Assembly: GCA_003241645.1 (NCBI GenBank)
Contig: QFOX01000010.1
Coordinates: forward strand, 1 to 38,598
Length of the DNA: 38,598 nt
Direction of reading: 5' to 3'
Source of the DNA: Azospirillum brasilense
GTDB taxonomy: Bacteria; Pseudomonadota; Alphaproteobacteria; Rickettsiales; UBA3002
In this document: positions 15,070 through 24,323 of the stretch, piece by piece
How positions within the stretch are numbered: the first letter of the stretch is position 1
How the letters are laid out: every line of letters begins with the position of its first letter
Translations under genes and position numbers: made by a program
The notes under the pieces: generated by a model
The model's database searches: none
Seen by the model: only the letters and a program-made list of their open reading frames with translations
What the model was told of the DNA's origin: nothing

Positions 15070-16251
15070 TTACTGGGCCAGCAATTCCTGGCGACTCAGG
15101 CGATAATCGCTCTGCACCCAGCGTTGCTCGATCGCGCGCAGCGCATCGCCCAGTTCACGCCCCTGCACCATGCCGCGCGCCATCAGGTCATGCGCGGTGA
15201 CCGGGAAAACCGGCGGCTCCCAACTGCGCGCCAGCGGCAGCACGCTTTGCAGCATGAAATCCGGATCATCCGCGGCGTGCAGCAGCAGCGATTGCTGCAC
15301 CCATTCGCGTTTGAAATGCCGCAACGCTTCTTTCACCTGTGCGCCCTGCTGCAACGGCGGCGGCGCGGTCAGGAATTCCAGCACCTGCATGTCGGCGCGA
15401 CTCAACTTCCAACGGCTGCTGATCTGCTGCGCCACCGCCATGCGCTGCGCCGGCACCACCAGTGCCAGCAGGCGCACCCATGGGCTGGGCGGCAGTTTAT
15501 GCTGCGCTTCCCGCTGCAGCACGGGCTGCAACAAACCGACCTGCCATGCGCTGCCGCACAGCACTTCGCCCAGCGCAAGCACGCTCATTTGCACCAGCGC
15601 ATAGGTGGGGTCAGGGGCCATCAACAGTTTTTTCATCTCCTGCTGGATGCGTTCGCCCGAGAGATCATCCAGCATGGCACGCAAACCGGCACAGGCGCTC
15701 AGCGCTTCGGCATCGGCCGGGGGTGTACCGTGCGTGGCCAGAAAGCGGAAGAAGCGCAGGATACGCAACCCATCCTCGCGGATGCGTGCATGCGCATCGC
15801 CAATGAAGCGTACGCGGCCCGCCTGCGCATCGGCCACGCCCTCATGAAAATCGGTGATCTGCCCGGTGCGATCCATATACAGCGCATTCATGGTGAAATC
15901 GCGCCGCGCCGCGTCGTCTTCAAAACGCGTGGTGTAGAGCACTTCGGCATGGCGCCCATCGGTCTTCACGTCGCGTCGCAGGGTCGTCACTTCCAGCACG
16001 CGGTTCGGCAGCACCAGCGTGACCGTGCCATGCGCGATGCCGGTGGGCACGGCCTTCCAGCCCAGCTGGTGCGCAATATCCATCACCATGGGCGGCACCA
16101 GCGTGCAGGCCATGTCCACATCGTTGCTGCGCCGGCCCAGCACATGGTCGCGCACGCAGCCACCCACGGCGCGGGCTTCGCCGCCACGCGCCTCGACCGC
16201 AGCGAACCATTGCTGCAGCGCGGGTTCATCGAGCCAGAGCGGCGTGATCAT
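15070..16251 (-). CDS. cca: CCA tRNA nucleotidyltransferase / poly(A) polymerase family
   Basis: A 393-residue class II nucleotidyltransferase. The head domain holds AVGGCVRDHVLGR (28-40) and the metal-binding pair D44/D46 in NDVDMA, then the RRDFTMNALYMD block that selects ATP/CTP, followed by FIGDAHARIREDGLRILRFFRF, all standard for CCA-adding enzymes. It adds or repairs the CCA end of tRNAs. It overlaps glnD by 4 bases (ATGA), an operon arrangement with translational coupling. PcnB-type poly(A) polymerase is the alternative, but a genome-encoded CCA on tRNA-Gly does not exclude a repair function. Confidence 0.92.
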   Translation of the reverse strand: MITPLWLDEPALQQWFAAVEARGGEARAVGGCVRDHVLGRRSNDVDMACTLVPPMVMDIAHQLGWKAVPTGIAHGTVTLVLPNRVLEVTTLRRDVKTDGRHAEVLYTTRFEDDAARRDFTMNALYMDRTGQITDFHEGVADAQAGRVRFIGDAHARIREDGLRILRFFRFLATHGTPPADAEALSACAGLRAMLDDLSGERIQQEMKKLLMAPDPTYALVQMSVLALGEVLCGSAWQVGLLQPVLQREAQHKLPPSPWVRLLALVVPAQRMAVAQQISSRWKLSRADMQVLEFLTAPPPLQQGAQVKEALRHFKREWVQQSLLLHAADDPDFMLQSVLPLARSWEPPVFPVTAHDLMARGMVQGRELGDALRAIEQRWVQSDYRLSRQELLAQ

Positions 16252-18791
16252 GATGCGTCATCCTCCGTGGTCTGATCCATGGCATGGGCAAGCAGCTGCT
16301 GCAACTGCGCCTGCCGTGCATAGTGCGTGATTTTATGCCCGTACGGGTCTTTCACGTAGAACACATCCACCGCCATTTGGCCATAGGTGGCGATGTGCGC
16401 GGTGAGCACGCTCAGCTGGCAGGCATCGAACGCCTGCAGGATATCGTGCAGCAACCCCACGCGGTCGCGCGCGTTCACCTCGACCACGCTGGCGCTGGCG
16501 CTCACGTTATTGTCGATGAACACGCCGCTGCGCACGGGCACTTCGCGCGCACGGGTCACCACGCGCCGCTCGGCCAGACCACGGGCCAGATGCTCAGGGT
16601 CGGCCAGCGCTTCCATGATGCGCTTGGGCAACGGCACCAGCCGTTTGGCGTCGTCGGCGAAATTCTCGCCATGCTGGTTCTGCACGCGCAGCTGCACCAG
16701 TGTGGCACCCACTGCCTCCTCGTCCGGCAGCGCCCGGAACCGTGCGGATACGATGTTCGCGCCCAGCCGCGCGACCACCCCGGCCAGCACCGTAAACAAG
16801 CGCGCCGCGCTGGGCAGGCACAGGGTGATGATGGTGACCGCCTCGAACGCATCGTGGCTGACATGCATGGCCGGTAGGCTGGGGGTGGTTTTCCATTGCG
16901 CCACCAAGGCGTCATCCTGCAGCACATCGCTGGCAAGCGGGCGGCCAACGCCCATCGCGGCGGTGGCGCGTTCGTGCAGCGTGCGCATCAGCGCGCCTTT
17001 CCAGCCATTGAAAATGGTGGGGCCCACGGCCTTGATATCGGCCACCGTGACCAGCAGCAGCAACCGCAGCCGCTGCGGCGATTGCACGACGCGCACAAAA
17101 TCCGCGATGGTGGCGGGGTCTTCAAGGTCGCGCTTGAACGCCGTGTCGGAAAGCAGCGCATGGTGGCGCACCAGCCAGGCGACCAGCTCGGCCTCGGCCG
17201 CCTGCAGGCCAAGCCGCCACGCCACATGCTGGGCAAGGGCCGCACCCTTGTCGGCATGCGCGCCGCCGGTGCCCTTGGCAATGTCATGGCACAGCATGGC
17301 TACGTACAGCACGGCACGGTCGTGCCCTTCGCGCGCCAGCGCGGTGGAGAGCGGGAATTGCTGCTGCCAGTTGCCCGCTTCCAGTTGCCGCAGGTTGCCG
17401 ATGGCCATCAGGATATGCTCATCCACCGTGTAGGTGTGGTAGCCGTCATACTGCATCTGGCCGGAGAGCTTGGCGAATTCCGGCATGATGGCGGGCAGCA
17501 CGCCCATCTCATTCATGCGGCGAAGCATGACGTCCGGCGCCTGCGGCGAAAGCAGGATGGAGAGGAAGATGCGGTTACTTTCACCATCCAGCGGCAAGCG
17601 GCGGCCCATGCGCGGCAGCAGGCGCGAGATGGCCAGCTGCGCGCGCGGGTGAATATCCAGCCCGTGCGCCTGCGCGGCGGCGAACAGCCCCAGCAACTGC
17701 GCGGGCGTGCCTTCCATATCCGCCGCGTCCGAGAAATGCAGGCGGCCATGCACCACGCTCAGGTAGGGCGGCAAGCTGCGCGCCACGCTGTCCTGCACGA
17801 AGGGTGCGGGCTGGGCGCGCAACTGCTGCTCTTCCAGCGTGGCGCAGAGCATGCGCGTCATGTTGCCGACGGCGCGGGTAAATTGGAAATAGCGCAGCAT
17901 TAGCCGTTCGGCGCGCGCCTGCGTGGTGCGCCCACGAAAGCCGAGCGCGGTGGCAATGGTCGGCTGTAGGTCGAAACTCAACCGCTCATCCGCCCGGCCA
18001 CGCAGGATATGCATGTGCGCGCGCACGGTCGAAAAGAACAGGTAGGCCTGACGGAAGATGCGCCACTCCGCCGCACTCAGCATATCCTCACGGATCACGT
18101 CCTGCGCTTTGGCGGTGCCATAGCAATAACGCGTGAGCCAGGTGAGGGTCTGCAGGTCGCGCAGGCCGCCTTTTCCTTCTTTCACGTTGGGCTCCAGCAT
18201 GAAGCGCGAATCGCCGTATTTGGTGTGGCGCGCGTCACGCTCGCTGAGCTTGGCTTCCACGAACTGGCGGGGCTGGCGGCCAAAGACTTCCTGCCGCAGG
18301 CGGCGCTTGAGCTGCAGGAACCGCTTGCGATCGCCCGCGAGATAGCGCGCATCCATCAGCGCGGCGGCAATGCTTGCATCCTGTTGCGCCATGCGCAGGG
18401 TTTCCTCGGTGGTGCGCGCGGCATGGCTGACGGGGATATGCTGGTCCCACAGCGATTGCAGCAGGGCGATCACCTGCGATTCCTGCTGGCCGCTTGCGGC
18501 CTCGGGTAGCAACAGCAGCACGTCCACATCCGAATAGGGGAACAGCTCGCGCCGCCCATAGCCCCCCACGGCCACCAGCGTCACGCCGCTCGCATCGGCG
18601 GCGGGGGCCAGCAGCGCGTCCGTCGCGGCGGTCAGGGCGCGCCACAAGGGTTGGATACGGTGTGTTTGCATGAACGCATCCATCGCGCTGCGGCGCGCGG
18701 CCACATAGGCCGCGAGGCTTTTTTGCGCTGCGGCGGGGGTGCGCAGCGGCGCGGCGGAGGCTTGAATTGTCGGTGTGGTCGGCGTAGCCAT
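16248..18791 (-). CDS. glnD: Bifunctional [protein-PII] uridylyltransferase/uridylyl-removing enzyme
   Basis: An 847-residue GlnD, the glutamine sensor of nitrogen control. It uridylylates PII when glutamine is low and removes UMP when it is high. The N-terminal transferase domain has VAVGGYGRRELFPYSDVDVL with metal ligands D88 and D90. A central HD domain (VDEHILMAIG, MLCHDIAKGTGGAHADKG) does the removal, and two C-terminal ACT domains bind glutamine (VTIITLCLPSAARLF and VVEVNARDRVGLLHDILQAF). The start at 18791 is preferred over an upstream in-frame codon at 18848 because MATPTTPTIQ follows a GAGAG about 9 bases upstream. glnB/glnK are not in the window. Confidence 0.95.
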   Translation of the reverse strand: MATPTTPTIQASAAPLRTPAAAQKSLAAYVAARRSAMDAFMQTHRIQPLWRALTAATDALLAPAADASGVTLVAVGGYGRRELFPYSDVDVLLLLPEAASGQQESQVIALLQSLWDQHIPVSHAARTTEETLRMAQQDASIAAALMDARYLAGDRKRFLQLKRRLRQEVFGRQPRQFVEAKLSERDARHTKYGDSRFMLEPNVKEGKGGLRDLQTLTWLTRYCYGTAKAQDVIREDMLSAAEWRIFRQAYLFFSTVRAHMHILRGRADERLSFDLQPTIATALGFRGRTTQARAERLMLRYFQFTRAVGNMTRMLCATLEEQQLRAQPAPFVQDSVARSLPPYLSVVHGRLHFSDAADMEGTPAQLLGLFAAAQAHGLDIHPRAQLAISRLLPRMGRRLPLDGESNRIFLSILLSPQAPDVMLRRMNEMGVLPAIMPEFAKLSGQMQYDGYHTYTVDEHILMAIGNLRQLEAGNWQQQFPLSTALAREGHDRAVLYVAMLCHDIAKGTGGAHADKGAALAQHVAWRLGLQAAEAELVAWLVRHHALLSDTAFKRDLEDPATIADFVRVVQSPQRLRLLLLVTVADIKAVGPTIFNGWKGALMRTLHERATAAMGVGRPLASDVLQDDALVAQWKTTPSLPAMHVSHDAFEAVTIITLCLPSAARLFTVLAGVVARLGANIVSARFRALPDEEAVGATLVQLRVQNQHGENFADDAKRLVPLPKRIMEALADPEHLARGLAERRVVTRAREVPVRSGVFIDNNVSASASVVEVNARDRVGLLHDILQAFDACQLSVLTAHIATYGQMAVDVFYVKDPYGHKITHYARQAQLQQLLAHAMDQTTEDDAS

Positions 18792-18832
18792 GCAGCATTC
18801 TCTCAACCCGCCTTTCTTAGCGCAAAGCCCCC

Positions 18833-19735
18833 ATGCACTCCACCGCATTCACGCGTTTATCCGCCAGATTCTCGCAGCACCCCTACCTGCTGGCCGTGTG
18901 TTTCATGCTGGTGTCCACGGCGGGTTTCTCCGCCATGAATGTGGGGGTGAGCGCCATTTCCGGCGAGCTGCACCCCACCCTGATCGTCACGCTGCGCAAC
19001 GCGCTCACCCTTGCCTTGCTGCTGCCCGTGGCCTTGCGCCACCGCTGCGCACTCATCCGCACGCAGCGGCTGGGCTCGCATTTCAGCCGCGCCAGCGTGG
19101 GTGCCATCGGCATGATCACCTGGACCTATTGCCTCGCCATCATGCCGGTGAATCAGGCGACCGCGCTCAGCTACACCGCGCCGCTGTTCACCACGCTGTT
19201 CGCGGTGCTCATCCTGAAAGAGAAGGCCAACGCCAGCCGCTGGCTTGGGCTGCTGGCCGGGTTCTGCGGCGCGCTCATCATCATCCGCCCCAGCACCGCA
19301 AGCTTTGAATGGAGCTCGCTGCTGGTGATGCTTGCCACCACCGGCTGGGCCGTGGCGGGCATGCTGGTGAAGTCGCTCAGCCGCACGGAGCCTGCCCTGC
19401 GCATCGTGTTCTACATGAATTTCTTCATGCTGCTCTGGGCGTTGCCGCTGGGCATCTACCACTGGCAATGGCCCAGCCTGCATAGCTGGGCCGTGCTGCT
19501 GCTGATCGCGGTGTGCTCCATCATCATGCATTTCTCCATGGCGAAAGCCTATTTCCTGGTGCCGGTGGTCAAGCTCATGCCGTATGATTTCATGCGGCTG
19601 ATCTACACGGCGATTTTCAGCTACTTCCTGTTCGGCGAGGCCAGCAGCTGGCACACATGGCTGGGCGCGGCCATCATCGTGGGCAGCGCGGTGTTCATTG
19701 CCCGGCGTGACGCGAAAGTCGCACCCATCGCGTGA
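18833..19735 (+). CDS. EamA/DMT-family permease (first of two)
   Basis: A 300-residue membrane protein with about ten hydrophobic segments in two five-helix repeats, the drug/metabolite transporter (DMT, EamA) fold. The repeats start at about 19 (YLLAVCFMLVSTAGFSAMNV) and about 160 (SLLVMLATTGWAVAGMLVK). DMT proteins usually export amino acids, metabolites or other small molecules by an unresolved mechanism, and the substrate cannot be predicted from sequence. It lies divergent from glnD and upstream of the type I secretion pair, and shares its fold with the gene at 24324-25250. No obvious Shine-Dalgarno is seen. Confidence 0.8.
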   Translation: MHSTAFTRLSARFSQHPYLLAVCFMLVSTAGFSAMNVGVSAISGELHPTLIVTLRNALTLALLLPVALRHRCALIRTQRLGSHFSRASVGAIGMITWTYCLAIMPVNQATALSYTAPLFTTLFAVLILKEKANASRWLGLLAGFCGALIIIRPSTASFEWSSLLVMLATTGWAVAGMLVKSLSRTEPALRIVFYMNFFMLLWALPLGIYHWQWPSLHSWAVLLLIAVCSIIMHFSMAKAYFLVPVVKLMPYDFMRLIYTAIFSYFLFGEASSWHTWLGAAIIVGSAVFIARRDAKVAPIA

Positions 19736-19819
19736 GTGCGGGGCAGCCCGCCCCGCCCCCGCAGCGTGCTTGACCCCGCGCCCGGTTTAGCACAGGGTAA
19801 ATGCCTTAGAGGAATTTCC

Positions 19820-21547
19820 GTGGCCAGCCCGCAATCACCCGAACAACGCCCCACCCTGCTCAGCGCCAGCCTGCGTGCCACCAAGCGCGCGCTATGGTTC
19901 GCGTTCGCCTTCTCGTTCGCGGTGAACTGCCTGTCGCTGCTCATGCCCATTTATTCGCTGCAGGTGTTCGACCGCGTGTTCACCAGCCGCAGCATGGACA
20001 CGCTCGCTGCCCTCACCGGCGTGGTGCTGGTGGGCTATATTTTCTATGGCGCGCTATATGCGATCCGCGCCGGCGTCATCGCCCGCGTGGTGGAATGGCT
20101 GGAGCGGGTACTTGCACCGCAATTGCTGCAGGCCTCCATCTTCATGGCGGCCAGCAGCGGCACGCCCATGGCCGGGCAGCACCAGCGCGACCTGCTGGCG
20201 GTAAAGAATTTCATCTCCGGCGCGGCACCCACGCTGATGGATATTCCATGGTCCGTCCTGTTCCTGCTGGTCATCTACATGATCAACCCGGTGCTGGGCG
20301 TGCTCACGGTGGGCGGCATCCTGCTGCTATCCGCGTCGGCGCTGGTGAACGAATACGCCACGCGCAAGCCGTTGCTGCGCGCCAATGAAAAAGCCGTGGA
20401 AGTGATGATGCAGGCCGACATGCTCGGCCGCCAGAGCGAGGCCATTCAGGCCATGGGCATGGGCGACACGGTGATCGCCCGCTGGAGCGAGCAAAGCGCG
20501 CAAGGCCTCAGCCTGCAGGACCGCGCGCAGGAGCGCAGCGCGATCATTCTGGGCATTACCCGTTCGGCACGCATGCTACTGCAAATGGCGGTCACCGGCA
20601 TCGGTGCATGGCTGGCGCTGCATAACGAACTTTCCGCCGGGGGGCTGGTCGCCAGCTCCATCCTCGTGGCGCGTGCGCTGACGCCGTTCGAGAATACCAT
20701 CATGCTGTGGAAGCAATTCATTGCCGCGCGCGACGCGTATACCCGGCTTTCCAACCTGCTGCGCGCGGTGGATGTGCCGCGCGGCGACACGCGCCTTCCC
20801 GCGCCGCAAGGCATGCTCTCGGTGGAGGGGGTCTATTACACCCCGCCAAAATCCACGCCGGTGCTGCGCGGCGTCAGCTTCGCGCTGAACCCGGGCGAGA
20901 GCCTTGGCATCATCGGCCCCAGCGCGGCGGGCAAGACCACGCTGGGCAAAGTGCTGATGGGCGTGCTGCCCGCCACCCACGGCACCGTGCGGCTCGATGG
21001 GCAGGATATTTACCAGTGGGCGCGCGACGATATCGGCCAGCATGTGGGCTACCTGCCGCAGCAGGTGGATCTGTTCATGGGCAGCATCAAGCAGAACATC
21101 GCCCGCATGCAGGACGACGTGCCCGACGCGCTGGTGATCGAAGCGGCGCAGCGCGCCGGGGTGCATGAGCTGATCCTGCAATTCCCCAACGGCTACGACA
21201 CGCAATATGTTCCCGGCAACACCGTGCTTTCGCCCGGCCAGAAACAGCGGCTTGGGCTGGCCCGCGCCATGTTCGGCAACCCGAAATTCGTGGTGATGGA
21301 CGAGCCCAACAGTAACTTGGATGGTGACGGCGAGCGCGCGCTCATGCTGGCGCTGCAGCACCTGAAGCAGCAGCGCGTCACCACCATCATCATCGCGCAC
21401 CGCCCCAGCATCGTGGGCATGGTGGATAGCGTGCTGATGCTGCGCGCCGGTCAGGTGGAAAGCTTCGGCCCGCGCGAGGAAGTGCTGCAACGCTACACCC
21501 AGCAACCGGGGCGCCGCACCATCCAGACACCGGGAGGCAATGCATGA
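19820..21547 (+). CDS. Type I secretion ABC permease/ATPase (PrtD/LapB-like)
   Basis: A 575-residue inner-membrane ABC protein for one-step export of RTX- or protease-type substrates. The start is GTG at 19820, with AGAGGA 7-8 bases upstream; a longer frame from 19736 has no ribosome binding site. The permease part includes CLSLLMPIYSLQVFDRVFTS, the hallmark of the PrtD group. The ATPase has Walker A GPSAAGKTT (about 366-374), signature LSPGQKQRLGLARA (LSGGQ variant, about 471) and Walker B FVVMDEPNSNLD. No N-terminal peptidase domain is present, so the substrate should be C-terminally targeted. It overlaps the adaptor gene by ATGA. No TolC-like protein or substrate gene lies in the window. 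Confidence 0.88.
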   Translation: MASPQSPEQRPTLLSASLRATKRALWFAFAFSFAVNCLSLLMPIYSLQVFDRVFTSRSMDTLAALTGVVLVGYIFYGALYAIRAGVIARVVEWLERVLAPQLLQASIFMAASSGTPMAGQHQRDLLAVKNFISGAAPTLMDIPWSVLFLLVIYMINPVLGVLTVGGILLLSASALVNEYATRKPLLRANEKAVEVMMQADMLGRQSEAIQAMGMGDTVIARWSEQSAQGLSLQDRAQERSAIILGITRSARMLLQMAVTGIGAWLALHNELSAGGLVASSILVARALTPFENTIMLWKQFIAARDAYTRLSNLLRAVDVPRGDTRLPAPQGMLSVEGVYYTPPKSTPVLRGVSFALNPGESLGIIGPSAAGKTTLGKVLMGVLPATHGTVRLDGQDIYQWARDDIGQHVGYLPQQVDLFMGSIKQNIARMQDDVPDALVIEAAQRAGVHELILQFPNGYDTQYVPGNTVLSPGQKQRLGLARAMFGNPKFVVMDEPNSNLDGDGERALMLALQHLKQQRVTTIIIAHRPSIVGMVDSVLMLRAGQVESFGPREEVLQRYTQQPGRRTIQTPGGNA

Positions 21548-23013
21548 GCAAGCGTTCCCAGAGTAACGTACCAAGCGTGCAATACCGCGGGCGCGCGGTT
21601 GCCCCCACCGGTCCGGGGCGCGAGCGCGGGCGCAAGGCCGTGGGCCATTTGCAGCAGACCACCCGGCTGGTCGATCGGCTGGCGCAGAAGCTTCTGCCCT
21701 ACGATGCGGCCCAGATGGAAACACCCGACCAGCGCGCACGCCCCATGATCCTGTTCGGGTTGATGCTGATGTTCGTGCTGTTCGGCGTCATCGGCATGTG
21801 GGCGGCACTGGTGCCGCTGGCCAGCGGTGCCGTAGCACCCGGCAAGGTGGTGCTGGATTCGAACCGCAAGACCATCCAGCATCTGGAAGGCGGTATCGTG
21901 CAGGAAATCCTCGTGCATGAGGGCGATAAGGTCGAGGCCGGGCAGTTGCTGGTGAAGCTCGACAACACCACCAGTCAGGCGCGCAGCGACCTGTTGCGCG
22001 GCCAATACATCGCCGCGCGCGCCAGCGAGGCACGGCTGATCGCCGAGCGCGACGGCAAGGACAGCGTGACCTTCCCCGAAGAACTGACCAACCTGCAAGC
22101 GACCGACGCGCAGGTGCAGGAACATACCGACGCGCAAACGCGCCTGTTCAAGACCCGCCGCGAATCGCTGGAGGGCCAGATCAGCGTGCTGAACCAGAAA
22201 GCGGCGCAGAGCAACGAAGAGATCCGCGGCCTGCGCGAACAGGCGAATGCGGCCAGCCGCCAGATTTCGCTGCTGAACGAAGAGATCGACGTGGTGCGTG
22301 GCCTGCTGGCCAAAGGCAACGCGCTGAAACCCCGCCTGCTGGCACTGGAGCGGCAGGCCGCCGACCTGCTGGGCCAGCGCGGGCAGGCACAGGCCATGAT
22401 CAGCCGCGCCAACCAGACCATCAACGAGGCGAAGATCAGCAGCATCAACCTGCGCACCGAGTTCCTCAATGGCGTGGTCAGCGAGCTGAAAGATACGCAG
22501 ACCCAGCTGGCTACATTGACCGAGCAACTGCGCAGCTCCGACGATATCGCCCGCCGGGTGGACATTACCGCCCCCATCACCGGCACGGTCACCGGCCTGC
22601 AGGTGCACACGCTGGGCGGCGTGGTGAAACCCGGCGACACGCTGATGACGCTGATTCCGCTGGATGATAAACTGATCGTGGAAGCGCGCATCCAGCCGCA
22701 GGACATCGACCTGATCCAGTCCGGGCAAAAGGCGCAGGTGCGGCTGACCGCGTTCAATGCGCGCTACATGCGCCCGGTCGAAGGCACGGTGGTGAATGTT
22801 TCCGCCGACCGGTTCGACGACCAGCGCACCGGCGAGGGCTTCTTCCTTGCGCGCATCGAGATCCCGCAATCGGAACTGAAAGACCTGGGCGACATTAAAC
22901 TCACCCCCGGCATGCCCGCAGAAACGCTGGTGCTCACCGGGCGTCGCACCATGCTATCCTATCTGGTGCGCCCCATCCGCGAGAGCTTTGGCCGCGCCTT
23001 CCGCGAACAATAG
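21544..23013 (+). CDS. Type I secretion membrane fusion protein, HlyD family
   Basis: A 489-residue HlyD-type adaptor that bridges the ABC exporter and the outer-membrane channel. A basic cytoplasmic tail (1-58) precedes one transmembrane anchor (MILFGLMLMFVLFGVIGMWA, about 62-82). Then comes the lipoyl-like half (HLEGGIVQEILVHEGDKV), a long alpha-hairpin coiled coil (about 155-320), and the C-terminal blocks ITGTVTGLQVHTLGGVVKPG and KLTPGMPAETLVLTGRRTML, all typical of the family. GGAGG lies just before the ATG, and the start overlaps the previous stop. The pair forms a complete inner-membrane T1SS half. Confidence 0.9.
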   Translation: MSKRSQSNVPSVQYRGRAVAPTGPGRERGRKAVGHLQQTTRLVDRLAQKLLPYDAAQMETPDQRARPMILFGLMLMFVLFGVIGMWAALVPLASGAVAPGKVVLDSNRKTIQHLEGGIVQEILVHEGDKVEAGQLLVKLDNTTSQARSDLLRGQYIAARASEARLIAERDGKDSVTFPEELTNLQATDAQVQEHTDAQTRLFKTRRESLEGQISVLNQKAAQSNEEIRGLREQANAASRQISLLNEEIDVVRGLLAKGNALKPRLLALERQAADLLGQRGQAQAMISRANQTINEAKISSINLRTEFLNGVVSELKDTQTQLATLTEQLRSSDDIARRVDITAPITGTVTGLQVHTLGGVVKPGDTLMTLIPLDDKLIVEARIQPQDIDLIQSGQKAQVRLTAFNARYMRPVEGTVVNVSADRFDDQRTGEGFFLARIEIPQSELKDLGDIKLTPGMPAETLVLTGRRTMLSYLVRPIRESFGRAFREQ

Positions 23014-23024
23014 CCAATGTAACG

Positions 23025-24320
23025 CTAGCGTTGCGCGTTCCACGCCACCTGTGCGTAGGGCGCAATGGGGCTGACCTGCGCAATGGCCTGCGCCACCGGC
23101 GGCGGCACCTGCCCGGCGGCCAGCTCGCGCACCAGCTGCATGTGCAGCGGCAATAACTTCTCCAGCGCGAAACGATCCACCACGCTCTGGCGGGCGGCGG
23201 CGCGCATAGCGGCGTTGCCATCCGGCGCGTCGTAGAGCTGCAGCAATTTGTCGGCCACGTCGCGCGGTGAAAAGAAATCCGCCAGCAGGCCGTTGGTGCC
23301 GTGTTCCACCACTTCCATCACCGGTGCAGTGCGTGAGCCCACCAGCGCCACGCCGGTGGCCATGGCTTCCAGCATCGACCAGGACAGCACGAACGGATAG
23401 GTCAGGTACAAATGCGCGCGGCTGACGCGGAACACGTTCAGCAACTGGTCGTACGGAACCGTGCCCACGAAATGGATGCGGTCTTCCGGCAGGTTCACCT
23501 TTTTCAGCCATTCGCTGCGGTAGGTGGTGTTCGCCCCGGCGGATTTGCCGTAGCTCACATCATCTGCCCCTACGGCGATGATGTGGCACTCGGGCCGCTC
23601 GCGCAGGATGAGTTCGGCCGCCTGCATGAAGGTGGGAAAGCCGCGATACGGCTCGAAGTTGCGGGCAATGTAAGTGATGACCGGATCACCCGCGGTGAAG
23701 GTGCGGCCCGAGGGGGTGGTGAAGCTGGCACCCGGTGCGGGCGCGCACAGGGTGGTGTCCACCCCGTCATGCAGCACGCTGATGCGGTCGCGGTGATAAT
23801 CGGGGTGCAGGCTCCACTGCCACACGGTGGGGGCAATGCCCCAGTCCATGCTATCCAGCGCCGCAAGGTTGGTGATGTTCTTCAGGCGCAAGCGCGCGAG
23901 GTCATCGTCGTTCGGGGCCTCGGCGGGGTCGAAGCCCACATCCGTGCCATGGGCGCGGTAATAGAATTCGCAGAAATGCAGGATGCGCGCCTGCGGAAAC
24001 AGATCGCGCAGGAACAGCGTGTCACCCCAGCCGGGATGGGCGATGATCACGTCCGGCGTAAAACCCTTGGCCTTCAGCGCATGGCAGGCCCGCCACGCCG
24101 CCTGCCCCTGATAGGCCGCGCGCTCGGTCAGCCGAAGATAGCGGTGGGTCTTGGCGCTGGTGTCGTGTTTCACGTCATAGGTCACGCGCGTCACGCCGGG
24201 GATCTCGGCGGTGCGGTGCTTAGTGACGAAATAGATCTCGTGACCGCCCTCTTCGCCGAAGGCCCGCGCCAGATGCTTATACTGGCCGGGCATGTTCGGG
24301 TGCAGGAACAGCAGCTTCAT
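23025..24320 (-). CDS. Glycosyltransferase, GT4-like (group 1)
   Basis: A 431-residue GT-B-fold glycosyltransferase. The N-terminal half starts MKLLFLHPNMPGQYKHLARA and contains an acceptor-side region (DVIIAHPGWGDTLFLRDLFP). The C-terminal half has ITYIARNFEPYRGFPTFMQA, HFVGTVPYDQLLNVFRVSRA and SMLEAMATGVALVGSRTAPV, the donor-binding E-x7-E region. It should transfer a sugar from a nucleotide donor to an acceptor such as a surface glycan or a secreted protein. Neither is predictable. It lies in convergent orientation to the type I secretion pair and 3 bases from the next gene, so it is likely cotranscribed with the DMT permease. Confidence 0.85.
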   Translation of the reverse strand: MKLLFLHPNMPGQYKHLARAFGEEGGHEIYFVTKHRTAEIPGVTRVTYDVKHDTSAKTHRYLRLTERAAYQGQAAWRACHALKAKGFTPDVIIAHPGWGDTLFLRDLFPQARILHFCEFYYRAHGTDVGFDPAEAPNDDDLARLRLKNITNLAALDSMDWGIAPTVWQWSLHPDYHRDRISVLHDGVDTTLCAPAPGASFTTPSGRTFTAGDPVITYIARNFEPYRGFPTFMQAAELILRERPECHIIAVGADDVSYGKSAGANTTYRSEWLKKVNLPEDRIHFVGTVPYDQLLNVFRVSRAHLYLTYPFVLSWSMLEAMATGVALVGSRTAPVMEVVEHGTNGLLADFFSPRDVADKLLQLYDAPDGNAAMRAAARQSVVDRFALEKLLPLHMQLVRELAAGQVPPPVAQAIAQVSPIAPYAQVAWNAQR

Positions 24321-24323
24321 GCG